A stretch of 49,538 bases of DNA, from NCBI GenBank assembly GCA_938017515.1, contig CALIJJ010000071.1:1-49538 (forward strand), written 5' to 3'. The translations under genes and the position numbers were made by a program. Origin of the DNA: an uncultured Pseudanabaenaceae cyanobacterium. GTDB lineage: Bacteria > Cyanobacteriota > Cyanobacteriia > PCC-9006 > JAAUQQ01. Below are positions 27,261 through 35,251 of the stretch, piece by piece (position 1 is the stretch's first letter; every line of letters begins with the position of its first letter). Under the pieces are notes generated by a model. That model searched no databases and was not told the DNA's origin. It saw only the letters and a list, made by a program, of their open reading frames with translations.

Positions 27261-29024
27261 ATGGCAAAGACGACCTCGGCGGTCAAGGCCTTCATCGCTC
27301 AGTATGACAGCGAGACTCTAGCATCCCAGCCCCTCGATAATGTTGTCGAATCTCTGTGCAGCAGCGAAGTCTTCAAAACCTTACTGCTGGCCTTAATTGA
27401 CAGCCCAGCCTTCTCCGATCAACTGGGTCAAGAATTTGCTGAGGCAGATGCCGTAAAAGCATTGTCGGCATGCCGAAGTTTGAGAAGCTGTCTGAATTTT
27501 ACACTGGGTCGCTTTTTCAGCCTTTTTGCTGAACTCGTTATGGCCTTTGATGAAAAGGCTGGGGCGAACTGGTATGAATTTTCCAATCGGATGCATCGCG
27601 GCAATTTGGGGGGAAACAAATTGCTTGAAGTTCTCCTGCGAGGGAGCGATAGCGACTACTACCAGAAGTTGGCGGCGCACCTAACGGAAAAGAACCCCCA
27701 TGCAATCTATCCAACCTCCAGCTATCGTGAAAGCGCAGCTCATGTGGTGAGCACGGATGATGATCAGGTCATCGAAGCCGTGATGACGTCAAAAACATTC
27801 ACCTCCGTGCGAGTCTTAGAAAACTCCCTGGATACGAATGAAATGGTTCTGCGGGATCTTTATATTGCCCACGGACGTTGTATTTGCTTGGTGGATCAAA
27901 ACGTCGAAAAGTATTACGGCGAACAAATCGAGCATTATTTTGAACATCACAATATCAAGCTAGATAAGCTCGTTTATCGCGCCATGGAAGTGGATAAGGG
28001 CATCCACACCGTGGAACGCATGTTGGGCGACTTCAAGATGCTAGGTGTCTCTAGAAACGAGCCGGTTCTGATTGTCGGTGGTGGCGTTTTAACCGATACG
28101 GGTGGCCTTGCCTGTGCGCTCTATCATCGCAATACCCCCTACGTGATGCTCTCTACTTCCATTGTGGCGGGGATCGACGCGGGTCCCTCCCCCCGCACAT
28201 GCTGCGACGGTTTTGGCTACAAGAATTTGTTCGGTGCCTATCATGCACCGGTTCTGTCCCTCACCGATCGCTCCTTCTTCAAAACATTGCGCGAAGGCTG
28301 GCTCCGCCACGGCATTGCCGAAATCATCAAAATGGCAACGGTCAAAAACCTAGCGCTATTTGAATGTTTGGAAGAGGCCGGTGCTGAGCTGATTACCACG
28401 CGCTTTGGTACGCTGAATTGTGAGCCAGGCGATCGCATCAGCAAGCTGTCCCAGAAAATCTTGGGGGCTGCCCTGCGCAGCTACGTCGAGGCTGAGTACG
28501 ATAATCTCTACGAAACCCACCAATGCCGTCCCCACGCCTACGGCCACACCTGGTCTCCCGGCTTTGAAATTGAAGCGGGACTGTTGCATGGCCATGCCGT
28601 GGCCATTGGCATGGGCTTTGGTGCTTTCCTCAGCCACCGCACCGGGTGGATCACAGAAGCTGAAATGCACCGCATTTTGCGTCTAATCAGCTCCTTTGAT
28701 CTGAGTCTCTGGCATGATGTGTTGCTCAATAAAAGAACCCTCTGGGATGCCCAGGAGAAGATCGTTCAGAAGCGCGGTCGAAATCTGGCTGCGCCTTTGC
28801 CAAGAAACGAAATTGGCAAATGTGGCTATCTCAACGCTCTGACTCAGGTTGAGCTATATGAGGCGATCGCCGACTACCAGAAAATCTGTGCAGACTACCC
28901 CCGTCAGGGCCGTGGCGTTGATCCCCTATGCAGTGATGTCGGTCTTGAAGATCCCTCCACTGTGGGCGATACCGTCACCCGCACGGCGGCACCTGCCCAC
29001 CCCGAGGTGGTTCCTGTCAGCTAG
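27261..29024 (+). CDS. Sugar phosphate cyclase, 2-epi-5-epi-valiolone synthase-like, with N-terminal extension
   Basis: Member of the dehydroquinate synthase superfamily that cyclises a sugar phosphate with NAD and a metal. The catalytic part is about residues 185-560: GGGVLTDTGGLACALYHRNT (NAD-binding, about 272), the divergent loop DAGPSPRTCCDGFGYKNLFG (about 303), and metal-ligand candidates in GIAEIIKMA (Glu about 354), YGHTWSP and LLHGHAVAIGM. The loop differs from the dehydroquinate synthase type and fits C7-cyclitol synthases acting on sedoheptulose 7-phosphate (EEVS or relatives). I cannot exclude EVS, DDGS or an uncharacterised branch. The product is 587 residues against roughly 400 for the family; the extra N-terminal domain of about 170 residues is helical and unrecognised. 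No mycosporine partner genes (O-methyltransferase, ATP-grasp ligase) adjoin it. It is flanked by direct copies of the same repeat. Confidence 0.85.
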   Translation: MAKTTSAVKAFIAQYDSETLASQPLDNVVESLCSSEVFKTLLLALIDSPAFSDQLGQEFAEADAVKALSACRSLRSCLNFTLGRFFSLFAELVMAFDEKAGANWYEFSNRMHRGNLGGNKLLEVLLRGSDSDYYQKLAAHLTEKNPHAIYPTSSYRESAAHVVSTDDDQVIEAVMTSKTFTSVRVLENSLDTNEMVLRDLYIAHGRCICLVDQNVEKYYGEQIEHYFEHHNIKLDKLVYRAMEVDKGIHTVERMLGDFKMLGVSRNEPVLIVGGGVLTDTGGLACALYHRNTPYVMLSTSIVAGIDAGPSPRTCCDGFGYKNLFGAYHAPVLSLTDRSFFKTLREGWLRHGIAEIIKMATVKNLALFECLEEAGAELITTRFGTLNCEPGDRISKLSQKILGAALRSYVEAEYDNLYETHQCRPHAYGHTWSPGFEIEAGLLHGHAVAIGMGFGAFLSHRTGWITEAEMHRILRLISSFDLSLWHDVLLNKRTLWDAQEKIVQKRGRNLAAPLPRNEIGKCGYLNALTQVELYEAIADYQKICADYPRQGRGVDPLCSDVGLEDPSTVGDTVTRTAAPAHPEVVPVS

Positions 29025-29069
29025 AGCAACCTCTAGACCTTTACTTAGAGTTGGAGTGGCTAATCTAAG

Positions 29070-29220
29070 TCGGTGACCTGAAACAAACATAGCCTTTGCC
29101 TCTGCTGGTTCCGGCTCCGCTCAGCCAGCGAAACCGTGAGCGCGCCAGGACCATGAGCGTGCCATGGCCGAGGGCTGAGCGAAGTCGAAGCCCGGTCAGC
29201 AAGCGAGTTGTGTCTGCTTA
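29070..29220 (+). repeat. Foldback repeat copy C
   Basis: Copy in the same orientation as copy B, so the two are direct repeats flanking the cyclase gene. The left arm (CTGCTGGTTCCGGCTCCGCT) and the reverse complement of the right arm (TTGCTGACCGGGCTTCGACT) match imperfectly. It starts 45 bp after the cyclase stop codon. Confidence 0.87.
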
Positions 29221-29259
29221 ATTAGAGCGACTTGATTAGAGCGATTTAATTAGAGCGAT
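29218..29259. repeat. Tandem array, three 14 bp units
   Basis: Units TTAATTAGAGCGAC, TTGATTAGAGCGAT and TTAATTAGAGCGAT run consecutively from 29218, directly abutting foldback repeat copy C. Confidence 0.9.
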
Positions 29260-29286
29260 ACGAGCCACTCCTCAATTATCCCGATT

Positions 29287-29331
29287 GTTCTCCAAATGCC
29301 TTTTTCTGATGCAAGAAAGCGTTTGGAGAAC
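29287..29331 (+). promoter_or_regulatory. Leader hairpin before the glycosyltransferase-like gene
   Basis: Arms GTTCTCCAAATGC (29287-29299) and GCGTTTGGAGAAC (29319-29331) pair over 13 bp with one mismatch and a 19-nt loop. A weak T-rich stretch (CCTGTTTTC) follows, then the ATG at 29352. It could be a terminator for upstream transcription, an attenuator, or an operator; the sequence does not decide. Confidence 0.55.
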
Positions 29332-29351
29332 GGCTCCTGTTTTCTAAAACT

Positions 29352-30395
29352 ATGACACCAGAACCCTTTGATTTCGTCATTCCTCTCTACTGCCTGCGTT
29401 GGAATACGCAAGCCGTCATGGAAGGTTTGACCCAACACTATCAGCCCCGCTCTATTCATATTGTTACGCTTCCCCAGGAAGTCCAGCGCCTGCAAACGCT
29501 CTCCCAGGGCTGGAATACAGCACCGCTCCATATTCATAATGAAGAGACGCTGTTTGTCGAAACAATTGGTCTAACTAAAGAACAGATTTGTGCGGAACTT
29601 GACCTTGGTGAATCGCTTTATACGCCGGGTTGGTTCTACCAGCAACTGATCAAGCTAGGTGCTTTTGAGGGAATTCAAGGTCTGAGTGAATGGTATGTCG
29701 TCTGGGATAGCGACCTGCTCCCCGTGAAGACTTGGCCCTTGCTGGATGGGCAAGGACGGCATCGCTTTGCCCTACTGCAGCACAATCGCTGGGGCAATCC
29801 GGCCATCGTTTCCAAATGGGAGACCTGGATCTCTTCGATCTTGAACGTCGAAGCCATCACAGACCCTGTCGGCACCTTTATTCCCCACCATCTCTGGTTT
29901 AAGCAGGAGCATCTCCAATCCTTTGCCCAGAAAGTGGGGGAATACTTCCAGTCAGAGGAGCATTGGCTTAAGTTAATGATGCGTTCCGCCAACGTGTTTG
30001 GCACATTTAGTGAGTACTGGTCCTACGTTTCTTGGGTCGCCAGCCAGAAGCCAGAAGACCTTGCGTTCCATGGTTACGATGACTACGGGGCTACGACGGA
30101 ACGTTTTTTTGATGACGGAACAGCTCTATTCTCTGCTGCGCTGAGACGTTATCTGAGCGAGCAGTTTCCAGATGCTGCTGTGTCCGACGGTGAGGAATTC
30201 TCGCCAACCTATGGGCAGGTGTCTAGCTTCATTCACCACACCTATGATCCCGAAGCGTTGCCCTCGTCACTTTCGTTCGAAAGCAGCCCGCGTCATCTCA
30301 AGAAAAATGAGGAGAACATGCACATTGAGGAGTTGCGATCGCGTTGGAATCCGCGCAATGTAAGCCGTAATGTCAAAGCGGCAGCGACACCGTAA
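29352..30395 (+). CDS. Glycosyltransferase-like protein (DUF6492 type)
   Basis: This protein has 347 residues and no membrane segment. The N-terminus FDFVIPLYCLRWNTQ and the acidic motif WYVVWDSDLLPVKTW (about residues 116-130) are typical of DUF6492-like proteins with a GT-A fold, in which a DxD-type motif (here DSD) binds a metal and nucleotide sugar. Donor and acceptor are unknown. A basic tail with SRWNPRNVSRNVKA closes the protein. The last 23 bp overlap the 3' end of the convergent kinase gene. It is the first gene after the cyclase; joint action on a cyclitol is possible but unproven, and the repeat, array and leader hairpin argue for separate transcription. Confidence 0.72.
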   Translation: MTPEPFDFVIPLYCLRWNTQAVMEGLTQHYQPRSIHIVTLPQEVQRLQTLSQGWNTAPLHIHNEETLFVETIGLTKEQICAELDLGESLYTPGWFYQQLIKLGAFEGIQGLSEWYVVWDSDLLPVKTWPLLDGQGRHRFALLQHNRWGNPAIVSKWETWISSILNVEAITDPVGTFIPHHLWFKQEHLQSFAQKVGEYFQSEEHWLKLMMRSANVFGTFSEYWSYVSWVASQKPEDLAFHGYDDYGATTERFFDDGTALFSAALRRYLSEQFPDAAVSDGEEFSPTYGQVSSFIHHTYDPEALPSSLSFESSPRHLKKNEENMHIEELRSRWNPRNVSRNVKAAATP

Positions 30396-31779
30396 AACAT
30401 GTTTTCCCCGGTACAGAGGTTGTAGACAAACTCCCTCTGTGCCGATTTTCAACAATCCGCCGTACAACATCGAGCCCTAGACCCGATCCCTTGCCCATCG
30501 GCTTGGTCGTAAAAAAGGGCTCCTGAATGCGCCCTTGGATCTCAGCGGGAAAGCCGTGACCATTGTCTTCGATTTCAATCCGTAACTGCCCTGCATTGTC
30601 ACAGGTTCGAATCAAAATACGTGGCGTTGAACCATCCGGTGTGCCTTCTTCCAGGGCATCAATGGCATTGTCAATTAGATTAGTCCAAACCTGATTGAGT
30701 TCACTCCCAAAGGCCATGACCTTCGGCAGATCTTGGGCATAGTGACGCTCCACTCGAATGCCTCGTTTGAGCTTGAAGGCAAAGAGCCGCAGCGTATCTT
30801 CAATGCCGTCATGCACATCGATTTCCTGTTGGGCTGCCCGGTCCATATAGGAGTAGGACTTCATCGATTTCACGAGAGTGGAAATCCGCTCGGCTCCATC
30901 CAGACCACTTTGGATCATCCCCATAACCTCAAAGGAGAGCGCCAACCAGCGAATTCCCATATCGCGCAGCTCGCTCGTATCATCCCGCCAGCGCTCCATG
31001 AGCATCGACAGGGTTGTGGGCTCAACACCCCCTGCGGCTAGGGGCTCTGCTAGCTTCCAAGCTTCTTCGACTCCGTAGTCTTCAAGCCAATCCGTGAGGG
31101 CATCTTCGCGATCGCCCTGGGCCAAGGGATCATTCTTGGGATGGGCGACGGCCTCAAAACCGCGATCGCGCACCGCCAACCACTCTTCGGTATGGGCGTC
31201 ATCCACCTGCTGTTGCCCATACACGAGATTCATGCGCTGGAGTTCCAACATGGCAGGCTGCACGTCTTTTAGTGCACGGACTAAGGCCGCCGCCGGGTTA
31301 TTGAGTTCATGGGCTAGACCGGCCGACAACGTCCCCAGCGCCGCCATTTTTTCGCGGGTTTGAATGAACGATTCCAACCCCCGTAACCGTGTCCCAACGG
31401 TACGGAAGATATCTTTCTCAAACTCGCGGCAGCTATGCAATAAATCCAGAAAATCTGCACAACTCAAGCGATAGAGCGTGGTCTCCGTATCCGCTGTCAA
31501 CGTCACTGGCACAACGTCCTCCGTCAGTGCCTGAATCTCCCCAAAAAACGAAGGACTTTCATGGCGACCAATGGGCATATCAATACCATTGCTGAGGCGG
31601 CTCACCGTAATTTGTCCCGTGAGCTGGATGAAAAAGCCCCTGGGGGGGTCTCCTTCCCTCACCAACACCTCTCCCTTGGCTTGCTCAATGAGTGTTGAAT
31701 GCTCACAAATCCAAGTCAAACGCTCGGGAGGTAAGGTTCGGAACGCTGGTATTTGCAGAAGAGACTGGGCACAAAGCAT
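30373..31779 (-). CDS. Histidine kinase with N-terminal cyclic-nucleotide-binding-like domain
   Basis: A soluble 468-residue kinase. Residues 1-125 form a CRP-type cNMP-binding domain (LPPERLTWICEHSTL, GEVLVREGDPPRGFFIQLTG, SPSFFGEIQALTEDVVP). A HisKA-like region follows with GTLSAGLAHELNNPAAALVR (His about 158), then a long helical insert (about 175-290), then HATPase motifs NQVWTNLIDNAIDAL, IRIEIEDNGHGFPAEI and GKGSGLGLDVVRRIVE. In the cNMP domain the stretch after FFGE lacks the usual R-S/T-A phosphate-binding cassette (it reads IQALTEDVVP), so the ligand may not be cAMP or cGMP. No cognate response regulator is adjacent. Its 3' end overlaps the glycosyltransferase-like gene on the other strand by 23 bp. 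Confidence 0.92.
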   Translation of the reverse strand: MLCAQSLLQIPAFRTLPPERLTWICEHSTLIEQAKGEVLVREGDPPRGFFIQLTGQITVSRLSNGIDMPIGRHESPSFFGEIQALTEDVVPVTLTADTETTLYRLSCADFLDLLHSCREFEKDIFRTVGTRLRGLESFIQTREKMAALGTLSAGLAHELNNPAAALVRALKDVQPAMLELQRMNLVYGQQQVDDAHTEEWLAVRDRGFEAVAHPKNDPLAQGDREDALTDWLEDYGVEEAWKLAEPLAAGGVEPTTLSMLMERWRDDTSELRDMGIRWLALSFEVMGMIQSGLDGAERISTLVKSMKSYSYMDRAAQQEIDVHDGIEDTLRLFAFKLKRGIRVERHYAQDLPKVMAFGSELNQVWTNLIDNAIDALEEGTPDGSTPRILIRTCDNAGQLRIEIEDNGHGFPAEIQGRIQEPFFTTKPMGKGSGLGLDVVRRIVENRHRGSLSTTSVPGKTCFTVSLPL

Positions 31780-32070
31780 CGGGGGACAACTCCATAGGGC
31801 TCGATGGAAAAACGATGACCCGTGAACAGCTCATGGAGCGATGCATCGTAGTCATGTCTCGATCATGCCAGATCGCCAAGGCGCGTTGCGGAATGGCGGA
31901 CACACAATCCATGCCTTGGTTCTGAGAGACCTCGGTTCTGAAAGGGCTGGTTTTGTCCAAACCTCGCCTGCTCAAAAATCGATATATTCCACACAGAATG
32001 GGACATGTGCGCGAAAATAGAGAGCACACTGTTAGCTCTTGTGCCTGCACTTTGTTCGTTCATCGTATCC

Positions 32071-32778
32071 ATGTCTAAGCCCTACTCCATCCGGGAAAGC
32101 AAGCGGGCCAAATATGTCTCACTCAAAGTCTCCTCTGGTGGAGCTCTTGAAGTCGTCATCCCTGCTGGATTTGATCGCACCACGATTCCAAAAATTGTCG
32201 CCACGAAGCAAGATTGGATCAACCGAGTGCAGCAAAAACTGGCACAGCAACAATCAGAACGGGATGAAAGTCTCACGGGGCCGTTTCCCCAACGGATTGA
32301 ACTTGCTGCCCTCAATCAGATTTGGCAGGTCGATTATTGCCCCACCAGCATCCCGGTCATCATGCCATCGGTCTATCCGCATCAGCAGTTGCGGCTGCTG
32401 GGTCCCGTCGAGAACTGGGGGTTGTGCCAAGCCGAACTCAAGCGTTGGTTGATCAAAACGGCAAAACGTCAGCTTATCCCGCTACTCTCCACACTGAGCG
32501 AAGAAACCGGCTTGGCCTATGCGGGCGTCTCGGTGCGATCGCCCAAAACGCGTTGGGGCAGTTGCTCCGCCAAACACCGGATCAATCTCAACAGCAAACT
32601 CCTGTTTTTACGACCCGCATTGGTTCGCTACGTCCTGGTTCATGAGCTGTGCCACACCATTCATTTCAACCATTCCGCTGCGTTTTGGTCGCTGGTGGGG
32701 CAATTTGAACCTGACTACCTCGCCTTACGTCAAGAGTTAAAAGCAGGCCACTACCGAGTGCCCCAATGGATGGAGTAA
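32071..32778 (+). CDS. YgjP/DUF45 family zinc metallopeptidase-like protein
   Basis: I start at the ATG at 32071 (MSKPYSIRESKRAKYVSLKV), 235 residues; an in-frame ATG at 32005 would add 22 residues with no family match. Conserved blocks are RSPKTRWGSCSAKHRINLN, LVRYVLVHELCHTIHFNHS and the downstream FWSLVGQFEPDY, matching the WrbA-independent YgjP-like (M48-related) family. HELCH with a third H five residues on supplies the zinc ligands. Members were described as nucleotide or protein hydrolases; physiological substrates are unclear. The 3' end carries a 13 bp duplication spanning the stop codon. It stands alone, divergent from the cNMP-kinase gene. Confidence 0.9.
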   Translation: MSKPYSIRESKRAKYVSLKVSSGGALEVVIPAGFDRTTIPKIVATKQDWINRVQQKLAQQQSERDESLTGPFPQRIELAALNQIWQVDYCPTSIPVIMPSVYPHQQLRLLGPVENWGLCQAELKRWLIKTAKRQLIPLLSTLSEETGLAYAGVSVRSPKTRWGSCSAKHRINLNSKLLFLRPALVRYVLVHELCHTIHFNHSAAFWSLVGQFEPDYLALRQELKAGHYRVPQWME

Positions 32779-32795
32779 CGGGATGGAGTAACGGG
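32770..32795. repeat. 13 bp tandem duplication across a stop codon
   Basis: ATGGAGTAACGGG occurs at 32770-32782 and again at 32783-32795. The first copy contains the TAA stop codon of the metallopeptidase gene. Confidence 0.9.
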
Positions 32796-32989
32796 ATAGC
32801 CCTCTTTATGGCGCAAGCTGACCAGTGTAAGGCTTGATCCCCAACAGAAAGAGTGTTGAGTTACAAACGAATGTTTACGAATTTAACGATTCCTGAAGCG
32901 ATCCCCAGGTTTACAGCTTTTTCTCATTTTCTTTAACTACCATCAGAGTAGAAACGTTACTCAGGTATCAAAAGATACTTTCTGTACCG

Positions 32990-33169
32990 ATGAACCCTTG
33001 CCCCTGCTGTCACAACACGATGCTGCGCCATGTTCAAAGTGGCCGGGTGTATTGGTTTTGTCGGACTTGCTGGCAAGAAATGCCTTTGGTGCAGAGTCTG
33101 GGATCTCATCGTCCTAAAGTGTTGCAGCCCCAGACACTGGTTGAAGCGGTGACCTTGGCGGCGAGCTAA
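32990..33169 (+). CDS. 59-residue zinc-ribbon protein
   Basis: A short gene that a length cutoff of 60 residues would miss. The ATG at 32990 opens a 59-residue frame ending with TAA at 33167-33169. The N-terminal half has two cysteine knuckles: MNPCPCCHNTML and YWFCRTCWQEMP, with RHVQSGRVYW between them. This is the pattern of a small cyanobacterial zinc-ribbon family (my recollection of the CPCC...YWFCxxCWQEMP pattern). The C-terminal half is uncharged and variable (VLQPQTLVEAVTLAAS). Likely a nucleic-acid or protein-binding accessory factor; no function is established. It lies alone between the metallopeptidase and nth. Confidence 0.8.
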   Translation: MNPCPCCHNTMLRHVQSGRVYWFCRTCWQEMPLVQSLGSHRPKVLQPQTLVEAVTLAAS

Positions 33170-33211
33170 CGCTGAATGGAATTGTTTGATATTTTTTCTT
33201 GATCCCTGGCC

Positions 33212-34006
33212 TTATTCCTCTCCTTCTTCTGCAAGCCTTGCCGAAGGACAGAGATCGGCAAGGTCACAGCGATCGCAGGCAGGCTTGCGGGCATCGCACA
33301 CGGCGCGTCCGTGATAAACCAGCCGAATGGACCAATTTTCCCAATCGGGTTGCGGGATCAGCTTCATCAAGTCCCGCTCAATCTGAACGGGATTGTCCGA
33401 CTTGGTGAATTTGAGCCGATTGGTAATGCGTTTGACATGGGTGTCAACGGTTACCCCTTCATGAATGTTGAAGGCATGGGCGAGCACTACGTTCGCGGTC
33501 TTGCGGGCGACACCGGGCAGCGTGACGAGCTCTGCCATGGTGCGGGGCACTTCGCCGCCATATTCGGTCATGATGCGATGGCAAGCTGCCTGGATGTTCT
33601 TGGCCTTGTTGCGAAAGAACCCGGTGGAGCGCACCAGCCGTTGCAAGGTTTCTGCGTCGGCGCCTGCCAGGGATGCAGCATCGGGGAATTGTTCAAAGAG
33701 TGCAGGCGTGACCTTGTTGACCCGTTCATCGGTGCACTGGGCCGCAAGCATTGTCGCGACCATCAGTTGCACAGGGCTTTCGTAATCGAGGGAGCAGGGG
33801 GCCTCGGGGTAGAGGATTTTGAGGCGATCGAGAATTTCTAGGGCGCGCAGTTGGGCTTTGGTGCGGCGACCTTTGGGATTGAAGATCTGGGACGCGGAGG
33901 AACGCTTGCGGGCGGTGGTCTTTTGAGCTTTGCTCTTGTGGGCTTTGGATGGGGGGCGTGCGGTTTTTCGCTGGTTTGTTTCTGAGTCTTTGGGAGACGC
34001 GGTCAT
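33212..34006 (-). CDS. nth: Endonuclease III, DNA glycosylase/AP lyase
   Basis: Base-excision repair enzyme that removes oxidised pyrimidines and nicks the abasic site. I choose the ATG at 34006 (MTASPKDSETNQRK) because the longer frame to 34144 runs across the terminator hairpin of the upstream gene. Residues 1-45 are a lysine/arginine/serine-rich tail absent from bacterial enzymes such as E. coli Nth. The core has MLAAQCTDERVNKVTPALF, the helix-hairpin-helix LPGVARKTANVVLAHAF with the catalytic lysine, and the catalytic aspartate in VTVDTHVKRITNRL. The iron-sulfur ligands are in CDARKPACDRCDLADLC. Everything needed for activity is present. Confidence 0.95.
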   Translation of the reverse strand: MTASPKDSETNQRKTARPPSKAHKSKAQKTTARKRSSASQIFNPKGRRTKAQLRALEILDRLKILYPEAPCSLDYESPVQLMVATMLAAQCTDERVNKVTPALFEQFPDAASLAGADAETLQRLVRSTGFFRNKAKNIQAACHRIMTEYGGEVPRTMAELVTLPGVARKTANVVLAHAFNIHEGVTVDTHVKRITNRLKFTKSDNPVQIERDLMKLIPQPDWENWSIRLVYHGRAVCDARKPACDRCDLADLCPSARLAEEGEE

Positions 34007-34043
34007 GAATTTGGGGAGGAGGGCGATCGCTTTAATAATATTC

Positions 34044-34095
34044 AAAAAACGAGACCCAACAACAAAGGGGCCGATAGTATCGACCCCTTTGTTGT
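34044..34095 (-). terminator. Terminator after rseP (minus strand)
   Basis: Arms 34059-34075 and 34079-34095 pair at 16 of 17 positions with a 3-nt loop. On the minus strand the stem is followed, after 9 nt, by six Ts (34049-34044). It lies 65 bp beyond the rseP stop and upstream of nth, so the two are probably separate transcripts. Confidence 0.75.
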
Positions 34096-34159
34096 GTTGC
34101 TGTTTTATTGCGTTGTTTGACACCTGGCTTGCCCTAGGGAGCAAGCCGTCCCATCGTGA

Positions 34160-35251
34160 TTACTGCTGGAACAGTTGCTGAAACACCGGCAACTGCACCG
34201 TATCCTTGATGATCAGAAAGACGCCCAAACCCAGGAGCAGAAACAAGCCCGTCTGCATGACGGTTTCCTGGAAACGTTGGGGCAGCGGCTTACCCCTTAG
34301 TCCTTCGGCAATGAGGAAGGCGAGCTGTCCACCGTCTAGGGCGGGCAGGGGCAGAATATTAATCACCGCCAGGTTAATGCTGATAAAGGCCGCGAAGAAG
34401 AAGAGATTGCCCGAATCCGACTCTGCAATGCTGGAGCCCCACTGGACAATTTTGACCGGACCCGAGACCTGGGAGGCGGTTTCACCAAAGCGGGTGATCA
34501 GCAGGCCAAAGCCCATGAAAATCCGTTTGGTCAGCTCCTGAAACTCCGAAGCCGCCAGCGTAAAGCTCTCAAAGAACCCATCGGGACGGCGGAATAGTGC
34601 CTTGCCATTGGGGGCCAGCTGAACGCCAATGCGTCCCTCACCCTCGTCGCTCGCCTCTGGAACGACCGTTAGGGTGATTTCATTGCTGCCCCGTCGAACC
34701 TGGAGGGGAACCGACTCATTGGGGCTGGACTTGATGGTGTCCACCAGGGCTTCGACTTCTTGCTCCGAAGTGCCGAAGTCTGTTGTTCCCGCGCTGAGGA
34801 TGATATCCCCCGCCTGGAGTCCGGCTTTCGCCGCCGGGGATCCATCAAAAATCTGGGGCGCAATCACGCCGGGCTGAAGATCAAAGCCATTGGGAACACC
34901 AACGACGCCAAATTGCAGCACCAGGATGGCGTAGGCAAAGACGAGGTTGGCGATGACGCCGGCACTGATGACAATGGCCCGATCCAGGATCGGGCGATTT
35001 TTGAGCAAATTGGGATCGGTGGGGTCAATGTCGCTGTCAGGGTCATCATCGGGAAAGCCCACGTAGCCGCCGAGGGGAATGGCCCGCAAGGCATACTCTG
35101 TTTGGGGTCCCTGGTACCGCAGCAGTGATGGGCCAAAGCCGATGGAGAAGCGGTTGGCATAGATACCCTGGAGCCGAGCCGCCAGAAAGTGGCCCAGCTC
35201 ATGCACAAAAATCAGCAGGGCTAAAACCCCAATGGCAACCAAAACCGACAT
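34160..35251 (-). CDS. rseP: Site-2 protease, RseP-type M50 metalloprotease
   Basis: An intramembrane zinc protease of 363 residues. The first membrane helix holds the zinc motif HELGHF (IFVHELGHFLAAR, about residues 15-27). PLGGYVGFPDDD is the membrane-reentrant conserved stretch. A single PDZ domain follows (about 120-215; GSPAAKAGLQAGDIILSAG). The third zinc ligand is in NILPLPALDGGQLAF near residue 305, and a last membrane helix closes the protein (TGLFLLLGLGVFLIIKD). Members cleave membrane-bound regulators such as anti-sigma factors; the client here is unknown. A single PDZ is usual for cyanobacteria. It lies 98 bp downstream of serS on the same strand and may be co-transcribed. Confidence 0.95.
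   Translation of the reverse strand: MSVLVAIGVLALLIFVHELGHFLAARLQGIYANRFSIGFGPSLLRYQGPQTEYALRAIPLGGYVGFPDDDPDSDIDPTDPNLLKNRPILDRAIVISAGVIANLVFAYAILVLQFGVVGVPNGFDLQPGVIAPQIFDGSPAAKAGLQAGDIILSAGTTDFGTSEQEVEALVDTIKSSPNESVPLQVRRGSNEITLTVVPEASDEGEGRIGVQLAPNGKALFRRPDGFFESFTLAASEFQELTKRIFMGFGLLITRFGETASQVSGPVKIVQWGSSIAESDSGNLFFFAAFISINLAVINILPLPALDGGQLAFLIAEGLRGKPLPQRFQETVMQTGLFLLLGLGVFLIIKDTVQLPVFQQLFQQ

Noticed and set aside
27261..29024. Mycosporine (sunscreen) biosynthesis cluster with the A-T-R enzyme
   Set aside because: The NRPS-like gene is 20 kb away, lacks a thioesterase end, and no O-methyltransferase or ATP-grasp ligase adjoins the cyclase.
34007..34144. 46-residue N-terminal extension of endonuclease III
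   Set aside because: The frame crosses a clear terminator hairpin on the same strand, so translation is unlikely to begin upstream of it.
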